DNA from: Streptomyces sp. CGMCC 4.7035
GTDB lineage: Bacteria; Actinomycetota; Actinomycetes; Streptomycetales; Streptomycetaceae
Assembly (NCBI RefSeq): GCF_031583065.1
Contig: NZ_CP134053.1
Span: 6,985,001-7,049,000 of the forward strand
Direction: 5' to 3'
DNA length: 64,000 nt
The position numbers were made by a program, and so were the translations under genes. The notes beneath the pieces are model-generated. The model made no database searches, was not told the origin of the DNA, and saw nothing but the letters and a program-made list of their open reading frames with translations. Below are positions 36,440 to 45,136 of the stretch, piece after piece. Position 1 is the first letter of the stretch; the number at the start of each line of letters is the position of its first letter.

Positions 36440-36710
36440 AAGAGCTGGAACCTCCGCGTGGCAGGAAGTGCAGAAGGCGGGGACGGGAACGGTGACAGGG
36501 GTCGTGCGGTCCGTCGAGCGTAAGGCGCAAAAGGGTGGGTCGCTCCATCAGCAGGGGCCGTTGTGGGCGAACTCACCCGTGGTGTCACCGGTTCGGCTGG
36601 AAGGGGGGCGTACGGTGCGCGCGGTACGGCGCACGGCCCGCGGCGGAGCCGCTCGTTGATACGGGCTGCCAGGCGGGCGACCGGGCGAACGCGCCGGTAC
36701 CGTCATCCAT

Positions 36711-37151
36711 ATGGACACGTCCTGGTGGCTGGCACTGGCGGCGTTGGTGCTGCTCGCGCTGGTCGCGACGCTGGTGGACGGCTGGGGGCGCGGATCGCGC
36801 CGCCGCCGCGCGGCCACGCGTCCGCCGGGGCGTCCTCGGGCGCATCCGCGGCCGGCCGAGATCTGGTGGGCGAGCGTGCCGTACGAGGACCGGCGGGGCG
36901 GTAGGGACCGGCCGTGTCTGGTGCTGGCGGTGCGCGGGGACAGCGCGACGGTCGCGAAGATCACCAGCAGGTACCACGACGAGCGGACGGGCGTGATTCC
37001 GCTGCCGCCGGGGACGGTGGCCGACGCCCAGGGGCGGCCCAGCTTCCTGGAGACGGACGAGCTGCGGGACGTGCCGTTGTGGGACTTCCGGCGGCGGGTC
37101 GGGGTGGTGGATCCCGTGTTGTGGGACCAGGTGCGGTACTTGGCCGGGTGA
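36711..37151 (+). CDS. Membrane-anchored PemK/MazF-like protein
   Basis: A 146-residue protein. Residues 4-24 form a membrane helix (SWWLALAALVLLALVATLV), followed by an Arg-rich linker and a PemK/MazF-type domain: RPAEIWWASVPYEDRRGGRDRPCLVL, TSRYHDERTGVIPLPP, and LWDFRRRVGVVDPVLWDQV. MazF proteins cleave RNA and normally pair with an antitoxin; none is adjacent. The membrane anchor and lack of partner suggest a domesticated role. The ATG at 36711 has no clear Shine-Dalgarno sequence. Confidence 0.78.
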   Translation: MDTSWWLALAALVLLALVATLVDGWGRGSRRRRAATRPPGRPRAHPRPAEIWWASVPYEDRRGGRDRPCLVLAVRGDSATVAKITSRYHDERTGVIPLPPGTVADAQGRPSFLETDELRDVPLWDFRRRVGVVDPVLWDQVRYLAG

Positions 37152-37169
37152 GGGGCGGGGGGACAGGCG

Positions 37170-37724
37170 TCACCGGTCCCTCACCGTCACGGTGACCGTC
37201 CACTGCTCGATGCCCAGGCACGACTTCTGGCCCGGACGCTTGGCACACAGGGGGCGGGTCGAGGTGAGCCGCGCCGTTCCGGGCGCGACCGCCTCGAAGG
37301 CGGCGCTCGCGTCGCCCGGCAGGATGACGATGCCGGCGTTGATGGCCTTCAGCGCACCGCCCTTGGCAGTGACGGGAGCCCAGGGCCGCTCCTTGGTGCC
37401 GTCCAGCGTGAGGCGGATCTGACCGCCCGTCTTCAGGCACACGGTGCGGCCGGTGTCGGCGGCGGTGAGTTGGGCCTCGCTCGTGCAGCCCGTGCCCGTC
37501 GCCGTGGGGGACGGCGACACCGACGTCGACGCTGACGGCGAAGCGGACGGGGGCGCGGACGGCGAGAGGGAGGGCGACGCGGACGGTTCGGCGGACCGCG
37601 ACCCCGACGGTGACCCCGCGCCGCTGCCGGCCGTGCCGCCGTCGCTCTGTGTTCCGCAGCCGACGAGGAGGAGTGCCGCCGCCGCGGCGGCGACGGTGGT
37701 CCGGTGGAGCGTCGTACGGCGCAT
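37170..37724 (-). CDS. Lipoprotein with Ser/Pro linker and Ig-like domain
   Basis: A 184-residue protein. Signal peptide and lipobox LLVGC; mature residue 1 is the Cys. A Ser/Pro/Ala-rich linker of about 60 residues precedes a small beta-rich domain (VCLKTGGQIRLTLDG, AFEAVAPGTARLTSTRPLC) that looks like chagasin-type or Ig-like lipoprotein domains. Two Cys could form a disulfide. It converges on the PemK-like gene with an 18-bp gap. Role unknown, perhaps protease-inhibitor-like, which would fit the secreted peptidase encoded next to it; that is a guess. Confidence 0.72.
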   Translation of the reverse strand: MRRTTLHRTTVAAAAAALLLVGCGTQSDGGTAGSGAGSPSGSRSAEPSASPSLSPSAPPSASPSASTSVSPSPTATGTGCTSEAQLTAADTGRTVCLKTGGQIRLTLDGTKERPWAPVTAKGGALKAINAGIVILPGDASAAFEAVAPGTARLTSTRPLCAKRPGQKSCLGIEQWTVTVTVRDR

Positions 37725-37812
37725 GGGCGGCCGCCTTTCCTGTGCGCTGGTCCTGTGCCCTGCTGCGGATGTGACGTTTCTCCAGTGCATCAGGATCCCC
37801 GCACGACGGCGA

Positions 37813-37844
37813 CGGGACCCGGCCGCCTCCACGGCCGGGTCCCG
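37813..37844 (-). terminator. Stem-loop terminator after sedolisin gene
   Basis: CGGGACCCGGCCG (37813-37825) pairs perfectly with CGGCCGGGTCCCG (37832-37844) around a six-base loop, 22 bp past the peptidase stop. Confidence 0.75.
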
Positions 37845-37865
37845 CGCACTCAGGGAAAGGGGATG

Positions 37866-39938
37866 TCAGCTGGTCGTGACGGCCGTGTCGTCGACGACGA
37901 AGCTGGTCTGCAGCGAGGAGTCCTCCGCCCCGCTGAACTTCAGGGTGACCGTGGAGCCGGCGAACGAGGACAGGTCGAAGGACTTCTGGACGTAACCGGA
38001 GGCGGCATTCAGGTTCGAGTACGTCGCCAGCGTGGTCGACCCGGCGGTCACCGTCAGCTTGTCGTACTGGCTGCCGGTGGAGGTCTCCGCCGTGTCGATG
38101 TGCAGGTAGAAGGTGAACGTCGCCTTGCAGCCGGACGGGATCGTCACCGACTGGGACAGCGTGTCGGTGTGCGAGGAGCCGTAGCCGTCCATCCAGGCCT
38201 TGTACGAGCCCGCGTGCGCGGCCTCACTGCTGGAGTTGGTGATGACTCCGCTCGACGCGGTCCACGTCGTGTTGCCCGACTCGAAGCCCGGGTTGCCGAG
38301 CAGCTGCGCGGACGTGCACGTGCCGCCACCGCCGGAGGAGCTGACCGTCCAGGTGAACGAGGCCGAGCCGGAGGCGCCGGTGGAGTCGGTGGCGGTGACG
38401 GTCACGCCGTACGTCCCCGCGGTGGACGCCGTACCGGAGATCAGGCCGGTCGAGCTGCTGATGGACAGGCCGGTCGGCAGGCCGGAGGCGCTGTAGGTGA
38501 GGGTCGCGCCCGCGCTGTCGGAGGCCGATATCTGGAGGCTGACCGAGCTGCCGGTCGTGGTCGACTGGCTACCAGGGTTGGTGACCGTCACCGTGTTGCC
38601 GCTGCTGCTGCCGGAGGCGAAGGCCGTGGTGCCGTTGGGGGTGCCCCAGCCGGTCGGGCCGTCGTAGCCGGTGGTGGCGGTGCAGAAGTACGACGTGGAG
38701 CAGCTGCCGTTGTTGCCGCTGGTGACGTCGTACAGGTTGGAGGTGTGGGAGTACGGGTACTTCGCCGGGTAGTCGCTGGAGCCCGGGGTGCCCGCGAGGG
38801 CGTAGACGCCGGCGATGATCGGGGCGGAGGCGCTGGTGCCGCCGTAGACAGCCCAGCCGGAGCCGCCGTAGGTGTCATAGACCGCGACGCCGGTGGCCGG
38901 GTCGGCGACCGCGGAGACGTCGGCCTCCATGCGCTTGGTGCAGCCGGTGTCGGTCTGCCAGCTCGGCTTGGGGTCGTAGGAGGAGCAGCCGGAGCCGGTG
39001 CCCTCGGTGCTGGACGTCTTCCACACGGACTCGGTCCAGCCGCGGGAGTTGGAGGACGTGGACAGCGCGGTGCCGCCGACGGCGGTCACGTACTGGGAGG
39101 TCGCCGGGTACTCGGCGCCGTACGCGGAGTCGCCGGAGGAGACGGTGATGGCGACGCCGGGGTGCTTGAAGTAGGAGGTGTCCTCGCTGGTCTGGGAGGA
39201 GGACTCGTCGCCGCCCCAGCTGTTGGAGACGAACTTGGCGCCGAGTGCGACGGCCTCGTTCTCGGCGGTGCCGAGGTCGGAGTCGGTCGCGGAGTTGGCC
39301 TCGACCAGGATGATGTTGCAGTTCGGGCAGACCGCGCTGACCATGTCGATGTCGAGCGCCTCTTCACCGGCCCAGCCGGTGTCGTTGGTGGGCAGCGAGG
39401 TGGTCGAGCCGGTCTGGCTGACCTGCTTGAAGCAGCCGTTGGCCTTGGTGCAGGCCGACAGGCCGTACGTCGAGCGGTAGGTGGCCAGGTCGGATTCGGC
39501 GTTGGGGTCGTTGTACGCGTCGACGACGGCGACGGTCAGGCCGGAGCCGCCGGTCGAGGGCAGGTTGTAGGCGCTGTGCAGGTTGGCCGGGGAGAGGCCG
39601 GAGGGCGCGGCGGCGGCGAGCGCCGAGGCGAGCCGCTGCTTGATGTCGGTACGGCGCTGGGCGAAGCAGGACGCGTGGCCGGCCTTCGCGGTGGCGCACA
39701 GGTGCTGGGTCGGCACCTTCTGGCCGGCCTTGCCGGTGGAGTGGAAGGTCTGCCGTTCGGGGGCGGTGAGGGCCTTCGCGTTCTGGGTGACGCGGGAGGT
39801 GTGGGGCGCGGTGGCGATCTGGGCCCCGGCGGTGGGGGCCGCCATGAGCCCGGCGACGGTGAGGGCGAGGGCCGGGACGGCGGCGGTCAGGAGTCTTCGC
39901 AGGCTCCGTCGCCGCTTGCTCGGGCGTGACTCACGCAT
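37866..39938 (-). CDS. Secreted sedolisin-like peptidase (S53) with Ig domain
   Basis: A 690-residue exported protease. A signal peptide with twin basic start (SKRRRSLRR) ends near PTAGAQ. The catalytic domain begins at about 115; GEEALDIDM supplies E192 and D196, SNSWGGDE the oxyanion Asp, and [13 protein letters not shown] the nucleophile Ser. An Ig-fold (He_PIG-like) domain at about 440-530 and a C-terminal carbohydrate-binding-like beta domain ([11 protein letters not shown]...) follow. It acts on proteins outside the cell. The ATG at 39938 follows GGAGG. A long 311-bp leader region separates it from cysM. Confidence 0.88.
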   Translation of the reverse strand: MRESRPSKRRRSLRRLLTAAVPALALTVAGLMAAPTAGAQIATAPHTSRVTQNAKALTAPERQTFHSTGKAGQKVPTQHLCATAKAGHASCFAQRRTDIKQRLASALAAAAPSGLSPANLHSAYNLPSTGGSGLTVAVVDAYNDPNAESDLATYRSTYGLSACTKANGCFKQVSQTGSTTSLPTNDTGWAGEEALDIDMVSAVCPNCNIILVEANSATDSDLGTAENEAVALGAKFVSNSWGGDESSSQTSEDTSYFKHPGVAITVSSGDSAYGAEYPATSQYVTAVGGTALSTSSNSRGWTESVWKTSSTEGTGSGCSSYDPKPSWQTDTGCTKRMEADVSAVADPATGVAVYDTYGGSGWAVYGGTSASAPIIAGVYALAGTPGSSDYPAKYPYSHTSNLYDVTSGNNGSCSTSYFCTATTGYDGPTGWGTPNGTTAFASGSSSGNTVTVTNPGSQSTTTGSSVSLQISASDSAGATLTYSASGLPTGLSISSSTGLISGTASTAGTYGVTVTATDSTGASGSASFTWTVSSSGGGGTCTSAQLLGNPGFESGNTTWTASSGVITNSSSEAAHAGSYKAWMDGYGSSHTDTLSQSVTIPSGCKATFTFYLHIDTAETSTGSQYDKLTVTAGSTTLATYSNLNAASGYVQKSFDLSSFAGSTVTLKFSGAEDSSLQTSFVVDDTAVTTS

Positions 39939-40164
39939 GGGTGCTGCCTCCATCGGGAGTGGGGTTCTCGACTTGGGTGGCAGGCCCGTGACGCGCGTAG
40001 CGGCGGGTGGAAGCGCGGTCATGAGCATGACACTTGGAACACCTTGAACGCCCCGCGTTTGCCGGGTGAGCGTGACATGACAGGGCGCGGGCAGAACGTA
40101 GTCCGCCCCCGGGGAGGTGGGGCAGCCCCGAAGGAAGATCTTTGCCGCCCCATAACAAGCGTTT

Positions 40165-40183
40165 ACCCCCTCATGGAGGGGGT
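40165..40183 (-). terminator. Short hairpin after cysO-cysM
   Basis: ACCCCCTC (40165-40172) pairs with GAGGGGGT (40176-40183) over a three-base loop, 67 bp past the cysM stop. It probably ends the cysO-cysM transcript; there is no T-run. Confidence 0.5.
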
Positions 40184-40210
40184 TGGCGCGTGAAGGATGA
40201 GGCCTATGCC

Positions 40211-41206
<996 letters not shown>

Positions 41207-41216
41207 TCAGCGACCG

Positions 41217-41495
41217 TCAGGCCATGCCGCCGGCCACGGCCGGCAGGATCGTCACGTTGTCGCCGTCGGCGACCTTGGTGTCGATGCCGTCGAGGAAGCG
41301 GACGTCCTCGTCGTTCAGGTAGACGTTGACGAAGCGGCGCAGTTCGCCGCCGTCCACGATCCGGGCCTGGATGCCCGCGTGACGGGTGTCGAGGTCGGCG
41401 AAGAGCTCGGCGAGGGTCTCCCCACTGCCCTCGACGGCCTTCTGCCCGTCGGTGTACGGGCGGAGGATGGTGGGGATGCGGACCTCGATGGCCAT
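41217..41495 (-). CDS. cysO: CysO-type ubiquitin-like sulfur carrier
   Basis: A 92-residue MoaD/ThiS-family protein ending AVAGGMA. The sulfur is carried as a C-terminal glycine thiocarboxylate, so the two residues after the Gly-Gly must be removed first. The JAMM protease encoded 290 bp upstream is the obvious candidate. The ATG at 41495 (MAIEVRIPT) is preferred to the in-frame start at 41567. An upstream leader peptide (41610-41705) ends in Cys and may control the operon. It is cotranscribed with cysM. Confidence 0.92.
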   Translation of the reverse strand: MAIEVRIPTILRPYTDGQKAVEGSGETLAELFADLDTRHAGIQARIVDGGELRRFVNVYLNDEDVRFLDGIDTKVADGDNVTILPAVAGGMA

Positions 41496-41609
41496 GGCTT
41501 CGGGCTCCTGTCGGGAGAAGTCAAGTCGGTGGACGCGCGGCAGCGCGGAAAACAGTGGGTACACCATGTGCGAAGCCGCGGCTCACGGCCGTACGGCAGC
41601 AGGGCAGCG

Positions 41610-41705
41610 TCAACAGATGGCGCTGTTCAGCCTGCACAGGTCGACGTGCAGCCGCGCCACGAGCAGCGTGCCCGGCGTCTTCTCGCTCACGTCATGGAAA
41701 ACCAT
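41610..41705 (-). CDS. Cysteine-containing leader peptide of cysO-cysM
   Basis: A 31-residue peptide, too short for routine gene calling, that ends GTLLVARLHVDLCRLNSAIC. The RLHVDLCR...SAIC pattern matches the actinobacterial leader peptides found ahead of sulfur and cysteine genes, which are thought to sense cysteinyl-tRNA by ribosome stalling. Cysteines are residues 24 and 31, the latter adjacent to the stop. It lies 115 bp upstream of cysO on the same strand. No attenuator hairpin was defined. Confidence 0.75.
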   Translation of the reverse strand: MVFHDVSEKTPGTLLVARLHVDLCRLNSAIC

Positions 41706-41784
41706 GGGGTCATCGTATCGATTCCCCCACCGGTGGCCGGAGTGTGATCTCGCATAGTGGATGAATCCTGTCCGGATCACGGAA

Positions 41785-42207
41785 TCAGTAGCTCTCCACG
41801 ACCTTGACCTCCTCCTCCGTCACCTCGCCGTCCACGATCCGGTACGAGCGGAACTGGAAGTCGCCGAGTCCGTCGGTGTCGGCGGTGGAGACCAGCACGT
41901 AGTGCGCGGCGGGCTCGTTGGCGTACGAGATGTCCGTGCGGGACGGGTACGCCTCGGTGGCGGTGTGGGAGTGGTAGATGACGACCGGGTCCTCGTCGCG
42001 GTCGTCCAGCTCGCGGTACAGCTTGAGCAGATCGCCGGAGTCGAACTCGTAGAACGTGGGCGAGCGGGCGGCGTTCAGCATCGGGACGAAGCGCTCGGGG
42101 CGGTCGGAGCCGGCCGGGCCCGCGACGACGCCGCACGCCTCGTCGGGGTGGTCCTGGCGCGCGTGCGCGACGATCTGGTCGACGAGGGCCTGGGTGATGG
42201 TCAGCAT
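41785..42207 (-). CDS. mec: JAMM/M67 metalloprotease (Mec-like)
   Basis: A 140-residue zinc peptidase of the JAMM fold. Glu23 (DEACGV) and the H79-S-H81-x7-S89-x2-D92 motif (YHSHTATEAYPSRTD) are complete. In M. tuberculosis the homologue Mec+ releases cysteine from the CysO-cysteine adduct; here CysO also has two extra C-terminal residues that it could remove. It stands 290 bp upstream of cysO, with the leader peptide in between. Mec, CysO and CysM together form a complete sulfur-carrier route to cysteine. Confidence 0.92.
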   Translation of the reverse strand: MLTITQALVDQIVAHARQDHPDEACGVVAGPAGSDRPERFVPMLNAARSPTFYEFDSGDLLKLYRELDDRDEDPVVIYHSHTATEAYPSRTDISYANEPAAHYVLVSTADTDGLGDFQFRSYRIVDGEVTEEEVKVVESY

Positions 42208-42227
42208 GCCGGCCAGGATAAGCAGAA

Positions 42228-42264
42228 GGGCCGCCCCGTACCGAGGAGTGGTACGGGACGGCCC
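42228..42264 (-). terminator. Stem-loop terminator after amino-acid permease
   Basis: Arms at 42228-42242 (GGGCCGCCCCGTACC) and 42250-42264 (GGTACGGGACGGCCC) pair with one mismatch over a seven-base loop, between the permease stop and the mec start. Confidence 0.8.
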
Positions 42265-42283
42265 ACATGGTGAGCTACCGGGC

Positions 42284-43744
42284 TCAGCCGACCTTCTCGA
42301 ACTCCGTTTCGCGCCGCTCGGCGACCTGCGGGTTGCGTGCCTTCAGGACCGCCCAGCCGACACCGAGCGCTGCGGCCCAGCCGGCCATCACGTACAGACA
42401 GACGCGGGAGTCGGCGTCGTAGGCGATCAGGCAGGTGACGAAGAGCAGGAACGCGATGGCGATCCAGCTGCACACCGCGCCGCCCGGCGCCGGGAAGGAG
42501 GAGGCGGGCAGCCGGCCCGCATCGACGGCGCGGCGGTAGAGGACGTGGCTGACCAGGATCATCAGCCAGGTCCAGATGCCGGCCGCGGTGGCCACCGAGG
42601 TGACGTAGCCGAAGGCCTTCTCCGGGACGATGTAGTTCAGAACCACGCCGATGCCCATGAAGGCGACCGAGACGGTGATGCCGAGGGCCGGGGTCTTGGA
42701 CGCCGACAGACGGTTGAACGCCTTCGGGGCCTCGCCGTTGTCCGCGAGGGTGCGCAGCATGCGGCCGGTGGAGTACATGCCCGAGTTGCAGGAGGACAGG
42801 GCCGCGGTCAGCACCACGAAGTTGACGATCCCGGCGCCGGCCGGGATGCCGATCTTCGCGAAGGCCTCGACGAACGGGCTCACGCCGGGCGCGAACTCGG
42901 TCCACTTCACCACGCAGAGGATGACGGTGAGGGCGCCGACGTAGAAGAGCGCGATGCGCCAGGGCAGGGTGTTGATCGCCTTGGGGAGGGTCTTCTCGGG
43001 GTTCTCCGACTCGCCCGCGGTCACACCGACCAGCTCGACGGCGAGGTAGGCGAACATCACGCCCTGGAGGGTCATCAGCGAGGAGCCGATGCCCTTGGGG
43101 AAGAAGCCGTCGAACTGCCAGAGGTTGGAGACGGAGGCGGTGTCACCGGCGGAGCTGAAGCCGAAGGTGAGCACGCCGAGACCGATCACGATCATGCCGA
43201 TGAGCGCGGTGACCTTGACCATCGAGAACCAGAACTCGATCTCGCCGAACAGCTTCACCGAGATCAGGTTGGCCACGAACAGGACCACCAGGAAGACCAG
43301 CGCCGTCACCCACTGCGGGATGGACGGGAACCAGTAGTGGACGTAGATCGCGGCGGCCGTCAGCTCGGCCATGCCGGTCACCACCCACATCAGCCAGTAC
43401 GTCCAGCCGGTGAAGTAGCCGAAGAACGGGCCGAGGAACTCGCGGGAGTACTCCGCGAAGGAGCCCGAGACCGGGCGGTACAGAAGCAGTTCGCCGAGCG
43501 CCCGCATGATGAAGAAGACGATCGCGCCGGCGAGGGCGTACATCAGGATCAGGCTGGGCCCGGCCTTGGCGATGTTCGCCCCGGCGCCCAGGAAGAGGCC
43601 GACGCCGATGGCGCCGCCGATCGCGATCATCTGGACCTGACGGCTGCCGAGCCCGCGCTCGTACCCCTCTTCGGGGGCGTCGCCGCCCACGACTCCATTG
43701 CGGTCGTGCTCGTCGTACAGCTTCCCGACCTGCGATGAGGTCAT
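42284..43744 (-). CDS. Amino-acid permease, APC superfamily (AAT)
   Basis: A 486-residue 12-helix transporter. RQVQMIAIGGAIGVGLFLGAGANIAKAGPS in helix 1 and FMGVYFAELVG-like FAYLAVELVGVTAGESENPEK in helix 6 are the amino-acid transporter signatures; GELLLYRPVSGSFAEY is in helix 3. The closest type is the D-alanine/D-serine/glycine or GABA/proline permease group, but the substrate is not assigned. The ATG at 43744 is preferred to distal starts because AAAGG precedes it. It sits where mec and DUF2017 are adjacent in mycobacteria. Confidence 0.88.
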   Translation of the reverse strand: MTSSQVGKLYDEHDRNGVVGGDAPEEGYERGLGSRQVQMIAIGGAIGVGLFLGAGANIAKAGPSLILMYALAGAIVFFIMRALGELLLYRPVSGSFAEYSREFLGPFFGYFTGWTYWLMWVVTGMAELTAAAIYVHYWFPSIPQWVTALVFLVVLFVANLISVKLFGEIEFWFSMVKVTALIGMIVIGLGVLTFGFSSAGDTASVSNLWQFDGFFPKGIGSSLMTLQGVMFAYLAVELVGVTAGESENPEKTLPKAINTLPWRIALFYVGALTVILCVVKWTEFAPGVSPFVEAFAKIGIPAGAGIVNFVVLTAALSSCNSGMYSTGRMLRTLADNGEAPKAFNRLSASKTPALGITVSVAFMGIGVVLNYIVPEKAFGYVTSVATAAGIWTWLMILVSHVLYRRAVDAGRLPASSFPAPGGAVCSWIAIAFLLFVTCLIAYDADSRVCLYVMAGWAAALGVGWAVLKARNPQVAERRETEFEKVG

Positions 43745-44090
43745 GTTGGTGCGCCTTTCTCCACGCCGATCCGAGCCAGTCCCATGGCTTCGGATCGGGT
43801 TCCGATCCCCCCGGATGTGATGGAGCTGTGCCAGGCCGACGGTCCGTCGGCTCGGTGGCGCACCCGACCGGACATGGATGGTGTCCGTCGGGCGGTCGTG
43901 AAGATTTATCACGGCCGCAACATTGATCGGCGGTGCGACATGTGACGCACCGCATGGGAAAAAGCGGACAAAGTGGCCACGAGGCGGGCATTCGCGACCG
44001 CAAAGGAGACGCGATCGTTATCCGGATTTGAGCGTCCGCTGAGCGAACACCGGACGGTGGCCGGGCGTACGCGAGGCCCGTGCCCCCGCG
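43745..44090. promoter_or_regulatory. 5' region of the amino-acid permease
   Basis: This 346-bp gap contains the permease promoter and no gene. A perfect 17-bp palindrome, GCCGACGGTCCGTCGGC (43835-43851), lies about 90 bp before the start. A -10-like GATAAA occurs on the minus strand near 43905. Neither can be assigned to a regulator. Confidence 0.45.
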
Positions 44091-44696
44091 TCAGGGCAGG
44101 AGGGTGTTGACGAGGGTCTCCTGGAGGCCGCCGAGCCACAGGTACGCCATCACCATGGGCTTGCGCGGGTCCTCGTCCGGCAGTTCGTAGAGCTGGTCGG
44201 TGTCGTCCTCGTCGACGACCTCCAGACGGGAGCCGATCGCCAGGCGCAGGTCGTTGAGGGCCCCGAGCCACTGCCTGGACTGCTCCTGCGACAGCTTGAG
44301 GACCCCGCCCTCGGCGCTCGCCGAGGTCAGCAAGTCCAGCGAGCGGACCACCGCGAGGGCGTTCTCACGTTTGCCCGCGCGCAGGTCGTTCTCGGTGAAG
44401 CGGCGGAACTCGGCGGAGTGCGCGCGCCGTTCCTCGGCCTCCTCGGACGAGGCCGCCTCACCGCCGGGGCCGCCGTACGCGTCCGGGAACAGGCGGCGCA
44501 GCACCGGGTCGGCGGGTGGTTCGCTCGGGCCTTCGGCGAACAGCTCGGCGAGCGGGTCCTCGGGGGCGTTCTCGGCCGGCCCCGGCCCGATGAGTTCCAG
44601 CAGCTGCACGGCGAGCGACCGGATGATGGAGATCTCGACGTCGTCGAGCGCGACGGCCGCGCCGCCGCCGGGGAGCGGTTCGAAGTGTCCTGGCAT
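44091..44696 (-). CDS. DUF2017 protein
   Basis: A 201-residue protein of the DUF2017 family, found in actinobacteria beside clpS. MPGHFEPLPGGGAAVALDDVEISIIRSLAVQLLELI starts it; GVLKLSQEQSRQWLGALNDLRLAIGSRL and AYLWLGGLQETLVNTLL close it. Its function is not established. It begins 31 bp after the clpS stop, so clpS and this gene are one transcript. A distal start overlapping clpS is possible but less likely. Confidence 0.88.
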   Translation of the reverse strand: MPGHFEPLPGGGAAVALDDVEISIIRSLAVQLLELIGPGPAENAPEDPLAELFAEGPSEPPADPVLRRLFPDAYGGPGGEAASSEEAEERRAHSAEFRRFTENDLRAGKRENALAVVRSLDLLTSASAEGGVLKLSQEQSRQWLGALNDLRLAIGSRLEVVDEDDTDQLYELPDEDPRKPMVMAYLWLGGLQETLVNTLLP

Positions 44697-44727
44697 GAGG
44701 TCTTTCGCTGCTTGACGGGCGTACGGG

Positions 44728-45045
44728 CTACTTGCGGTCCTGCTGAAGGGTGGCCCACAGACCGTAGCCGTGCATGGCCTGTACGTCGCGCTCCATCTCC
44801 TCGCGCGTCCCGCTGGAGACCACCGCCCGGCCCTTGTGGTGGACGTCGAGCATGAGCTTGGTGGCCTTGTCTTTGGTGTAGCCGAAGTACGTCTGGAAGA
44901 CATACGTCACATAGCTCATGAGGTTGACCGGATCGTTGTGGACGATCGTCACCCAGGGGACGTCGGGCTCGGGTACGGCGAAGGCTTCCTCCGCCGACTC
45001 GGTCTTTTCGATCTCTAGGGGTGCGGGAGCCGTCACACGGCCCAT
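44728..45045 (-). CDS. clpS: ClpS adaptor protein
   Basis: A 105-residue adaptor that delivers N-degron substrates to ClpAP/ClpCP. The core has [55 protein letters not shown], including the NDP motif used for substrate recognition. The ATG at 45045 (MGRVTAPAP) follows GAGGTGG. It is divergent from pncB, sharing a 91-bp gap that contains a perfect palindrome. It is in operon with DUF2017. Confidence 0.94.
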   Translation of the reverse strand: MGRVTAPAPLEIEKTESAEEAFAVPEPDVPWVTIVHNDPVNLMSYVTYVFQTYFGYTKDKATKLMLDVHHKGRAVVSSGTREEMERDVQAMHGYGLWATLQQDRK

Positions 45046-45099
45046 GCTGCCACCTCGACGGGGCGCTCGCACAAACGGGCTCGGCCGTCGGAGCATAAA

Positions 45100-45114
45100 T
45101 CGTCAGACTGACGA
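45100..45114. promoter_or_regulatory. Perfect palindrome between clpS and pncB
   Basis: TCGTCAGACTGACGA (45100-45114) is a perfect 15-bp palindrome in the divergent promoter, nine bases before the -10-like TACGAT of pncB. Control of NAD salvage is plausible, but the regulator is unknown. Confidence 0.6.
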
Positions 45115-45136
45115 GATGGGGGTACGATCCTCGTTT

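Noticed and set aside
36711..37724. Toxin-antitoxin pair of the PemK-like gene with its convergent lipoprotein neighbour
   Set aside because: The neighbour is a lipoprotein on the opposite strand and is not an antitoxin-like DNA-binding protein.
37704..39929. A 741-codon rightward open frame
   Set aside because: Antisense to the sedolisin gene; Arg/Gly/Val-rich composition with no recognisable domain.
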